Origin: Dendrolimus kikuchii
Lineage: Eukaryota > Arthropoda > Insecta > Lepidoptera > Lasiocampidae
Assembly: GCA_019925095.2 (NCBI GenBank)
Contig: CM034402.1
Location: 11,605,501-11,669,500 of the forward strand
Direction of reading: 5' to 3'
Length of the DNA: 64,000 nucleotides
The position numbers were made by a program, and so were the translations under genes. A model generated the notes under the pieces. The model made no database searches, had not been told where the DNA came from, and was given only the letters and a program-made list of their open reading frames with translations. This document shows positions 55,597-64,000 of this stretch, piece by piece; position 1 is the first letter of the stretch; every line of letters begins with the position of its first letter.

Positions 55597-56296
55597 AACC
55601 AACTTCAAAAAAAAGGAGGAGGTTCTCAATTCGTAGGAATCTTTTTTTTTATGTATGTTCACCGATTACTCCAAGATTTATGATCCGATTTACGTGATTC
55701 TTTTTTTGTTTGACGCGGAATAGCTGGCATTTGGTCTCCTAAAAATTTGACATAGGCTGGCCCAGTACTTTTCATTTAATGAATATTTTTTATGAAAAAA
55801 TTTCCATTCCGTTCCATATGTACACCGATTACACTGAGATTTATGATCTGATTTACGTGATTCTTATTTAGTTTGATGCGGAATAGTTGCCATTTGGTCC
55901 CCTAAAAATTTTATATAGTTTGGCTCAGTAGTTTTCATTTTACGAACATTTTTTTGTACCCGTTTCTTGGGACGTTTCTTTCGTAGGTCTACCCATACAA
56001 AGCTAGACACTAAAAAGTAACAAATAAAATAAAAAAAACTTCGTTTAAAAAAACCGACTTCAAAAACTAAAAAGTATAAAATAACTTATTTCTAAAACTA
56101 TTATTATTAATATATATTATCTAAAACATCTTGAAGTCGGTGCAAAGTAAAACATAAAATTTACTATATTTTTTTGAAAATTACTAAGCACCGACTTTAA
56201 GATGTTTTAGATAATATATATTAATAATAATAGCTTTAGAAATAAGTTATTTTATACTTTTTAGTTTTTTTGTTTTTGAAGTCGGTTTGTTTATTT
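55597..56296 (+). mobile_element. Foldback element I, copy 2, with duplicated internal unit
   Basis: Starts AACCAACTTCAAAAAAAAGG and ends in a hairpin: arms 56044-56142 and 56188-56293 around a 45-base spacer. The internal ~175-bp unit (CACCGATTAC ... GCCATTTGGTC ... TTTTCATTT) occurs twice in tandem (about 55655-55800 and 55815-55950) instead of once in the 26237 copy. Confidence 0.8.
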
Positions 56297-56531
56297 TAAA
56301 ATAAATTTCTTAATTAATAATTTTTCACTAATTAAATTACTTATCTACAGAATTTCTCAATTTAAATTTTTTTTATCTCTAAAACAATGTTCAAAGTCTT
56401 AACAAAATTATTTTTCAACTTCAGGTTGTCCTTAATTTATTTTCTTTATAATTTAATGAATCCTCTGATACGACGATTTTGGTCGCTATTTGTTCTACCA
56501 AAAGTTTCAAGATAAACCCGCTCTCATGGGA

Positions 56532-56844
56532 TTAAACAAAAACAAACCAACGAAAACGTTTTTCCAAATGAAACAGGGTGAGGAGAAAGGCCGCGACGTA
56601 GGGTAAACCTGCAACAATGACTTTGTTCATTTGTGTTTCCAACCTTTTGTTAATATTGACCGGGCTTGTTAAGGAAATTTGTAACTGGAATGTCTTGTTT
56701 AATTCCGCATATTGCACGACGTGTTTAAAATCGGCCTCTGCTGATATGTCTTCTCGATTTTTAAGACTTTGTAGCCATTTTGACAAAGATGGACCTCCAT
56801 AATCATCATCCGTTTCTTTATGTCTATGCGTAACAAGATAAAAT
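56532..56844 (-). other. Uncharacterised coding-like frame
   Basis: The minus strand is open for ~104 codons from 56844. It includes HRHKETDDDYGGPSLSKWLQ, KNREDISAEADFKHVVQYAE and a hydrophobic stretch GLPYVAAFLLTLF. The composition is balanced and less AT-driven than chance frames nearby, and it matches none of the local repeat families. A CATAG acceptor-like site precedes HKET. No domain is recognised. It could be an exon, a dead gene piece or chance. Confidence 0.25.
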
Positions 56845-57242
56845 ATTTCTCAAAAACTACTAAGTTTATTTTGATGATAATTGGAAAAAAACATAATTTT
56901 ATTTGTGGCTCTAAAAAATTTAGATATTCTATAGACTTAGACCGTGGTCTATCACAGGTGCTGCATGTGGAATCTAGCGTCAATCGACGCTGAACGCGGC
57001 TTCTGACGTCATTCTGAGACTGTGTTAGATCGATTGTCACTCTGGAAACGTTAAATCGGTTTACCCCATGCAATCTCAATGATTGGACAGTTTAATTAAC
57101 AGATTAATTTATATACATGACGTCTTTACGTTAGTGTGATAAAGAAGTGGACGCGGCGGACGCGTATAATGTCACGTAACGCCGTGCTCAGCATATGTGC
57201 GCCGCTACAGGCATTTGAGAGAGACTTTGCATTTCCATATTT

Positions 57243-57625
57243 AGTACAAGGATTCGCCTGCGACTTCATTCACGTTGGACGAAATAAACTAATTTTAACG
57301 TGCCCTAACAACTTGAAAGCGCTCCCGGAAAAATCCCATGATATTCTTGAGATATAAATTATCAAGATTTTATGATAATGAATTTGCTATTTATCATTGA
57401 ACACATTACATCGGAATCCGGTTTTTTTCAACCGGGCCACTTTAAACCGCTTCCATTAAAATTCCTGTGGTATTCCCGGGATATAAAGTACCAGTAAGTA
57501 TAAAGTTGTAATACAGTGAATTTACTATAGGTCAATGACAACCACATCGAAATTGGCCCCGTAGTTATTAAGTGAATCCCGAACAAACAGACAAATACAA
57601 AAAATCTAAAAGCAAAAGACTGCAA
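57243..57625 (-). mobile_element. Helitron-like element, partner of 18792
   Basis: Shares GCGACTTCATTCACGTTGGA-like, CCCGGGATATAAAGTACC, CATCGAAATTGGCCC and AATCCCGAACAAACAGACAAA with 18792-19241. The CTAG terminus is degraded to TTAG. Confidence 0.45.
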
Positions 57626-57864
57626 TTTTATAACACTACAAATTCTTTGGTCGCGTACACCGTCACTCCGTACCCAGTCTACGGCGTTGGCAACAAAGCA
57701 CTACTTTAAAATTAAGAGGGGTAGCTGTATATGTAATAATAAATGAGATATTCCTACCAAATACTTTCATAGAGCCAGTAGTTTCCAATAGTTATATGAT
57801 ATACGAATTACGAAAAGAGACGGGCGGACATGACGATTTTATAAGGGTTCTACTATTATATTAT

Positions 57865-58025
57865 GGAGTGTCCTGCTGCTTCTTCTCTTTAAAACAGCGA
57901 TAACACGTTGCGAAGCATTGTACATAGAATAGGAAGTTGATTTAAATGTTAACTTACAAAATATTAATATTTGACTTTCAAAAAATGTTCTCTAGTGAAA
58001 CTCGGTTTAAATAAAAACTTTTGAA
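57865..58025 (+). repeat. LINE-D 3' UTR end, copy 3
   Basis: GCTGCTTCTTCTCTTTAAAA, ATAACACGTTGCGAAGC, TACATAGAATAGGAAG, ATGTTCTCTAGTGAAACTCG. Same order as 17575-17745. Confidence 0.7.
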
Positions 58026-58229
58026 TTTGCCAAAATGGCAACGAAATCTTAAAAAATGGATTTCAAAATACAGCTAACACAGAGCGTTCCTAAAATAGTG
58101 GCTGCATTAGCACGTAGAATTGCAACGCTAATGCCTTGCCCACGTAGAGGTAAGCTTATACAAAACTACATTTGTTCTAGTCTGATACTCATTACTAGAA
58201 AATATCTCAAAACAGTTAAACCTTTAGGT

Positions 58230-58546
58230 TTTTTATTTTTTTATTGCAGGAGTTCAGCAGATAGGCAGACGACCGCCTTGATGGAAAGAGGTTACCATCG
58301 CCTATGGACATTTGCAACACCAAAGGTGCTACAAATACACTGCTGCTCTCTTAAGGGAGACTGGAACCTGGTCACTAATGCCGAAACACAACTCAAGGTT
58401 GTTATGGCGACACACTTTAGACCAGGGGTGGTAGCTATCCAGTCGGGCAAATGCCCTACCACCTGGATGTGGGTTGTTAAGTCGCCTCTTACGACAGGCC
58501 GCCCGGCCGCATGAAATTATATTCTTTCTCCGTTCCTGCACGGATA
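58230..58546 (-). mobile_element. SINE-A copy 7, full length
   Basis: Complete minus-strand copy from the CGTTCCTGCACGGAT head to the T-rich complement of the A tail. Confidence 0.8.
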
Positions 58547-58549
58547 GAC

Positions 58550-59274
58550 AGGTTGTTGACCGAAGGTCACTGCACTAGGAAGCTATATGCATCAAAAGTG
58601 ATAAATCGTACAAAACGTGCACATGAGTGTGGACATAACACAGAATCCGTGAGATTATTGTACGAGTTTGGCATCTTGCCAAAAGTGCATTGGAGTAGAA
58701 ACACTTAGCTCCAGACGTTGTTACTTTTACACTTTTGTTCCTTTGTACACTGAAAATTAAATGCTTGTTGATGATAGCTAAAATCCGAACACTTTCTTCA
58801 GTCTTAAAAGATAAGAGAGATTTTATAAAATACTTTAATATAATTGTACATTTTCTAAATGCGTACATAGAAAATTAAGAGGTTTTATGGGCAATTACTG
58901 AAATTTATTCAGGTGAAAACCAGTCATTTAAGATAAAGGGTGATTTTAATTAAAACCATGTTATATCAAATAATTAGACAGCCACAGTTAATACGTACTG
59001 GAAACAATCAAAACAGATTTAACTATTTTACTCATACTTTAAATCTTTTAATAAACCGAAACTTAGTTGTAACAACTAAAACTGACATACAAAATTCAAA
59101 GTATTTTTCATTTATTTTTATTATTGAAATGGTTTTTTATCTCCTTTTTGCGGTTTTAAATATGAAACGGATTCTATAAGCAATTATTTTTTCGTATCAG
59201 AGATTATTATATAGTCACTTAGAACTATGGAAGAAGAGTATTAGGAATGACTAACTTTTAACACCTCACACAAC
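58550..59274. other. AT-rich, nothing recognised
   Basis: No supported gene. Confidence 0.5.
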
Positions 59275-59284
59275 AACACATTTT

Positions 59285-60231
59285 GCTGCTGCGTGCTGTC
59301 GGCTTTGCTGTTCATCCTATATCTGGACGATTGTCTCCAGAGAATAAGATTGATGGATGTTGGGGTGCGGATGAGTGACCTAGTTGTAAGCACCTTGCTT
59401 TATGCGGATGATGCCGTGCTTTTAGCTGAATCGCCATCAGAACTGCAAACACTAGTCACAATGATGAAAGATGACTGTCAGGCGAGAGGCCTACATTTGA
59501 ATGCGAAGAAAACAAAGGTTATGGTGTTTGAAAGAGAAGAAACCAGAACGAATGCAAGGATAATGGTCGATGATGTTATGCTGGAGCAAGTGAATGAGTT
59601 TGTATATCTTGGATGTGCTTTTAGCAGGGATGGAAGGTACACCGCTGATATAGAAAGAAGAGTGAATTTGGGGAATAGTGTGAATGGAGCGTTAGGTAAA
59701 CTTCTAGGCGCTAAGAACCTCAGCCAGAAGGCCCAGCTCGCCGTACACAAAGCGGTGCTGGTACCTACGCTCACGTATGGAAGCGAGAGTTGGGTATGGA
59801 AGAAAGAGCATGAAAGTAGAGTAAACGCGGTCGAGATGCGAGCACTGCGCAAAATCTGCGGAGTGACGCTTGCGGACCGCGTTCGTAATACCGTAGTAAG
59901 AAAGAGAGTTGGTCTGAAAGAGAGTGTCGGGGTGAAGGTAAGGAAAGGAATGCTCCGGTGGTTCAGGCATGTGGAAAGAATGCATGATGAAAGAATGAAT
60001 AAACAGATATACAATGCAAAAGTGGATGGATGCAGAAGTCGTGGAAGGCCACGACACACCTTCCATGATCAAATTGATCGTGTACTAGCAGAAGGTGATG
60101 TCAGGAGCCTTAAGAACAGACGAGCGTGCATGACAAGAGTTATGAATGTCAAAGAAGCAAGTGAGGTATGTAAGAATAAGCCTAAATGGCGCTCTGTTGT
60201 TCGTGCCTACCCCGCAAGGGAACTGGCGTGA
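59285..60231 (+). pseudogene. LINE-B reverse transcriptase, C-terminal 312+ residues, frame intact
   Basis: The reverse transcriptase would copy LINE RNA at the cut target. The frame is open from the 5' junction, so the GTG at 59293 is not a real start. Order: VLSALLFILYLDD (domain 4 region), the catalytic YADD box at residues 37-40, GLHLNAKKTKVMVF at ~66-80, YLGCAFSRDG, PTLTYGSESW, MRALRKICGVTLADRVRN, WFRHVERMHDERM, DGCRSRGRPRHTFHDQID, ending ARELA. The fingers domain and endonuclease are lost by 5' truncation. There are no stops or shifts. The pattern and short-repeat 3' tail fit RTE-like LINEs; the clade is inferred. Confidence 0.85.
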
Positions 60232-60257
60232 AGTTATGTATGTATGTATGTATGTAT
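59285..60257 (+). mobile_element. LINE-B copy 9, longest, with target duplication
   Basis: A 5'-truncated LINE of 973 bp including the (TATG)n tail. AACACATTTT lies at 59275-59284 and 60258-60267 (10 bp). It serves as the local reference for the LINE-B family. Confidence 0.92.
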
Positions 60258-60267
60258 AACACATTTT

Positions 60268-61255
60268 TTGGACCAAATTAATAAAGATTTTAAAAGAATA
60301 TTATTAAAATATAACATTTGACTAATTTGGTCTAAATATATAATGATATTAGTCGAATCAAGCAAATTGAATCAAATTGGATGAAAGGCATATAGCTGAA
60401 AGGACATAGCTCAAGTTTATATTTACATGGAAATATTATTCTACACGAACAAAGTGATTTGTAAATGTCGGAAAAACCAAAATCAAATAAAATTACCGCA
60501 CTTAAAACCGTTAAAACGTAGTTTTATTATGTATACAAGTCGCGAAAACTTAAGAAAATATTATGTATGATTTGTAAAGTTTTAATAAAATAATATTGAA
60601 TATCAAGTATACATAATTAAATAATTATCAACTAAAAGCTGAAGGAATTAATAAATGGGATGAAATTTTGCACAAGGAGAGGCAAACTTTATTCTCAGAA
60701 GTGCACTAAAGATTACACGCTTCGAAGAAAGATCTAGACTTATGACAATAACCAGAGACTCGTAGTATCTCTTATCACCTGTATTCAAAGACTATAAAAA
60801 GTGAATTTATTTTATTACTTGCAGACCAACACAGCTCTGCTTGGATTCTAAATCCTCTATCTTAAAATTATACACTAACTAAAATACTATTTTAGGCAGG
60901 GGTAGAGTAGTATATTTGTTCTTCTTTATATGTGAAAGATGAGAAAATAAACGGAGAAGCCACTCACCACCTGCAGTAGACATCGTTGCCTTATAACATT
61001 TTAGATTTTAGCCATAAACGTGTTTGTCCATCTTAAAACATTAGTTATTTGGTTTTGGTGCCAGTAATATTATTACCTCTCCTGCCCTTCTATCCTGATC
61101 TTAGAGAAATTGGAAAGTAAGCAAGACTATGATTTTACGCAGGCGATCATTTCACATAGCTCTATCACATATAAGGTAACATACATGGTACATAGACAAT
61201 TATAGTACATAAGACAGTTGTTAAGGTGGGGCTTCATCTGCCCTAATGTTACATA
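60268..61255. other. AT-rich, nothing recognised
   Basis: No supported gene or repeat. Confidence 0.5.
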
Positions 61256-61257
61256 TT

Positions 61258-61424
61258 TAGACCGTTTCACGCAGATATGGCGATGGGTTTAATGCGTTAT
61301 TAGACATGCGACTTAGTAATGACGTTAAATCTTGACAGATACCATATGTACATACACTAATGTGGATCTTCGTTAACGGCGTTATTTTTTAACGGTTTAA
61401 ATAAAACGCATTTGGCCACAGTGT
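61258..61424 (+). repeat. MITE-like repeat K, copy 2
   Basis: GACCGTTTCACGCAGATATG, GTTTAATGCGTTATTA, CGTTAACGGCGTTATT, ACGCATTTGGCCACAGTG. Collinear with 54815-54998. Confidence 0.6.
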
Positions 61425-61425
61425 A

Positions 61426-61514
61426 ACGGTCTTATACATAGAGAGTTAAAGTATGAACAATTCTTTATGGTTCTTAAAGAAGCGATCAAACTTACTCTCT
61501 ATGCGTAAGACTGT
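61426..61514. repeat. Small foldback J, copy 2
   Basis: Arms 61426-61448 and 61492-61514 (23 bp, about three mismatches). The loop region resembles the loop of 51063-51149. Confidence 0.7.
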
Positions 61515-61519
61515 AAAAA

Positions 61520-62240
61520 TCTTATATTATCGCAGATAAAGCCGCACCATTAAAATGAATAAACACAATTAACATTTACGTTGTTATTCAACCACCACAC
61601 GACACTAGAGACAATAATGTGGACACATTAAAAACATGAAAGATATTATCTACATTAAAATAAACTGACATACTTTATTTTAATGTATATACTGTATTCA
61701 TACACTTTTCCAATTCTTATTAATTTCATACTAATATTAGAAATATCAAATAAAAACTAGCAGACATAAAATATAGGCTCTTCATAGAAAGGGAAATCTG
61801 GATATAATTACTTTTCTTTGTATGACGTTGTATGTAATTGCTTCTTGCAAGGATAATTAATATCTGTTATTATTCTCAAATGAATCCAGGGATGACTGTT
61901 ATCACTGTAATTAATGTAGGGAGCGTGTGCACGAGGGTGCAATTAATGGCAGAATAGCATTGTTTAATAGACATAGGTTTTTATATGATAAAAGCAGACC
62001 CCAGATTGTTTCTCATAGCCTATGCAAGATATCGATTTAGTATGGATACAGTATAGAATAAATATAATCTAATCGTATTGTTACAACTTAGGCTTAAACA
62101 AAGACAAATTCCACGTACAGTCTGTAAAAGCACATTTTATTACCTGTCCGCATTTGAACTAGTTGTAATTCTTTTATGATCGTCTTCTTTTGTTTACTGA
62201 TTTATTGGCATACGTTTCTAGATAACAGCCTCTTGTTCTA
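61520..62240. other. AT-rich, nothing recognised
   Basis: No supported feature. Confidence 0.5.
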
Positions 62241-62332
62241 TTGTAATCGTTTACGGCGGCTTGCGGTCGAATCATTAGCCAGGTATTGCGGATTACGTCG
62301 ACTACGATACGGGCATAATTGTATTTGTGAGG

Positions 62333-62371
62333 TATAAAACGACGGTTTGATGGAGAAAGGGGGCAGTTCAG
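62333..62371 (+). promoter_or_regulatory. Candidate TATA/initiator core promoter
   Basis: TATAAA at 62333-62338. CAGTTCAG at 62364-62371 lies about 30 bases downstream, where an insect initiator would be expected. The ~110 bases upstream have more CpG than the surroundings. Not tied to a known gene. Confidence 0.35.
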
Positions 62372-62422
62372 CGATAACTACGATCAAGGCGTGACGTGTG
62401 TACAATCAGGAATCTAATAGTG

Positions 62423-62521
62423 ATGGACTTTGCGCGTTTTACTGAATTACGACTTTCTGAATTACGTTTGGATTTGTTGTGTTCGGTTATATTTGTACCT
62501 GTGTTATACGTGTTTGTATAG
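62423..62521 (+). CDS. Possible 32-residue small membrane peptide
   Basis: ATG at 62423 (context GTGATGG) to TAG at 62519-62521. The N-terminal half is MDFARFTELRLSELRLD, two similar ELRL blocks, and the C-terminal half is hydrophobic (LLCSVIFVPVLYVFV), as in a single membrane span. It lies ~55 bases after the candidate start site, and AATAAA follows at 62526-62531. Without splice or expression data this may be chance, or the first exon of a longer gene. Confidence 0.2.
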   Translation: MDFARFTELRLSELRLDLLCSVIFVPVLYVFV

Positions 62522-62649
62522 TTCTAATAAACTCTATAATAATTACAACGGCATTTTAATTCGAGTCCCGCAACTTGTAACAGTATCACAGTTATGTAAT
62601 GAGAAATTGAAAAGAAAATATAATACTGAAGATCTTTACCATTTATAAA

Positions 62650-63008
62650 CATCTATTTGTTTAAAGAATTATTTACTGCTCTATCTTAAAATAAATCTAT
62701 TACTAGAAGACTACTACTAGAAAAGTATACTACATGCAAGGAATATTATTATCTTCACTATTATAACAACTCAGCTCAAAAAGGACTGAGCGGATCTTGT
62801 TAATAGATTTTCTTTGGAAGTGTATCCTAAGTTCTAGATTGTTTATAGAATATTTGACTTCATAATTCAAAAGTTAGTAAAGCAACATACAATTCCTACG
62901 ATTTTTCGACAGAATATTTTTACTTAAACAAAAAAGTCAGTAAGAAACATTGTTATGGGTTTGAATATCTGCCTTGCATTCTCTTCCGTAATGTGCGCGT
63001 TATTTAAA
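62650..63008. other. AT-rich, nothing recognised
   Basis: No supported feature. Confidence 0.5.
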
Positions 63009-63009
63009 A

Positions 63010-63450
63010 CACAATAGTAACAAATTAAAATTCAATAGTTTTTATTCAAAATAAGTTCCATTAGAGAACACTTTTTCAATATATACATATAAGTTAAAAT
63101 TTAATTTTACTTCCTAGTCTATGTACACCGCCTCGCAACGTGTTATTGATGTTAAGGAGAAGAAGCGGCAAGAAAATCCTCAGCAACACGTCTAGCTAAA
63201 AATTGATTAACTCAAACGTTTCTTTTTTTTAAATAAATTTTATACATAAATGTCTTACGCAATCACTTTTCGAAAAATTAATGGAGTTGTAGCAAACAGT
63301 GTATATTCAGTAAGACAGACACAATAAAAGGAAAGAAAAATATTATCATAGTTATAATAATGCCACGACGTACTAAAATTTTATACTGCAACATATCTCC
63401 ATAAATTCGTTATATGATTGGCAAGATGAAAATGTGATACAAGATATTAT
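63010..63450 (-). mobile_element. LINE-D copy 4, 3' UTR
   Basis: Collinear with 4277-4735: AAAATAAGTTCCATTAGAGA, CTTCCTAGTCTATGTACACC, GGAGAAGAAGCGGCAAGAAA, ACACAATAAAAGGAAAG, CGACGTACTAAAAT. It is cut at a TA microsatellite before the coding part. Confidence 0.75.
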
Positions 63451-63453
63451 ATA

Positions 63454-63454
<1 letters not shown>

Positions 63455-63496
<42 letters not shown>
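63455..63496. repeat. (TA)n microsatellite
   Basis: About 20 TA units. Confidence 0.95.
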
Positions 63497-63499
63497 TAC

Positions 63500-64000
63500 G
63501 TAACGTGAGTGGCTCTTTGAAGTTCATTTGTCATGTTATTATGAAGGATATGAAAGCTGCAGCACTCACGTGGTGCTTCTACAACAATCTTTCCGCATAA
63601 TTTTGCACATTCAACACAACCTATCTCCGTAAGTAGCTCCTGGTTGTAACAACTAAGTACAGGTATATTATCACCTTCATACAAAAGGTCAGTTCTAATA
63701 ATAGATTTCAGACTTGTTCTCTTGAGTAGTTTAAACTCACTATATCCAAAAGAAGTATTATCAATACTAATCGTATAAAAATATTGTTATGTAGACATAA
63801 CCTCAATTTTAAATAATTTTACCAGTTCCTAGTTGTGACACCCGAACACAGGCATATTTTCACAGCCATACACAAATGGGCAAGTCTAAAAGTACATTTT
63901 AAGATCTCTTGTAATATTCGGCTAAAAATATTGGTTCACTTTAGTCTCGTTTTTAAAAATTATTTAATCGGAAAAATTAGGAACAGATTAAGGTTCAAAA
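63500..64000. other. Unassigned, with a local duplicated segment
   Basis: 63640-63700 and 63825-63893 are diverged direct repeats. A minus-strand frame from 63684 reads YEGDNIPVLSCYNQELLTEI then GCVECAKLCGKIVVEAPREC; it looks protein-like but I do not recognise it. Confidence 0.35.

Noticed and set aside
59478..60072. Minus-strand frames of 193 and 122 codons
   Set aside because: Shadows of the LINE-B coding strand; the same shadow frames appear at 34022, 52289 and 52302.
59293..60231. Functional reverse transcriptase gene
   Set aside because: The insertion is 5'-truncated with a target duplication. The upstream fingers domain, endonuclease and promoter are absent, and the start is a GTG inside the element.
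1..64000. Endogenous virus or LTR retrotransposon
   Set aside because: I looked for gag, protease, integrase or envelope-like frames and for long direct terminal repeats and saw none.

Overview
The window looks like intergenic or intronic DNA from an insect, most likely a moth or butterfly. It is very AT-rich. No ordinary multi-exon host gene can be supported. It is packed with diverged transposable elements of the types common in Lepidoptera: R1-type, CR1-like and RTE-like LINE tails, tRNA-headed SINEs, Helitron-like elements ending in CTAG, a mariner and a Harbinger-like element. The assignment to Lepidoptera is inference from repeat types, not from a marker gene. All names such as LINE-A or SINE-2 are local labels defined here.

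Layout. 1-3.7 kb: SINE-2 tail, a 29-bp-arm palindrome, two LINE-B tails, a complete SINE-1. 4.2-6.9 kb: LINE-D remnant, a Harbinger-like element (TIRs 5168/5949) that carries another reverse transcriptase tail, and a LINE-A 3' end. 7.7-11.4 kb: SINE-1, then a Helitron-like element (8291-10960) swollen by a ~1.7 kb array of an 8-bp unit whose minus strand reads GGGCAAAA, then SINE-2 and a 41-bp LINE-B stub. 11.7-16 kb: LINE-C and LINE-A remnants, Helitron-like and SINE-A copies, and an R1-type fragment nested in SINE-2. 17.5-31 kb: scattered repeat copies and a large foldback element (26237-26797). 31-34.5 kb: AT microsatellite split by LINE-B, a near-complete mariner with one frameshift, and a LINE-B tail. 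36-47.8 kb: SINE-A, the best LINE-C remnant (a restriction-like endonuclease tail), R1-type nested in a Helitron-like element, an inverted-repeat element, and a LINE-E tail nested in a SINE. 50-64 kb: SINE-1, LINE-B, MITE-like pairs, a second foldback, SINE-A, the longest LINE-B copy (59285-60257) and a possible small transcription unit at 62.3-62.5 kb.

How the parts relate. LINE-B has nine copies sharing one 3' end and stopping at different 5' points. Six have target-site duplications I can read directly, so target-primed reverse transcription is the main builder here. SINE-A and LINE-A share the same 3' tail, which suggests SINE-A borrowed LINE-A's machinery. Several short-loop near-perfect palindromes recur and look like template-switch products. 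The long reading frames at 8.5-10.7 kb are artefacts of the 8-bp repeat.
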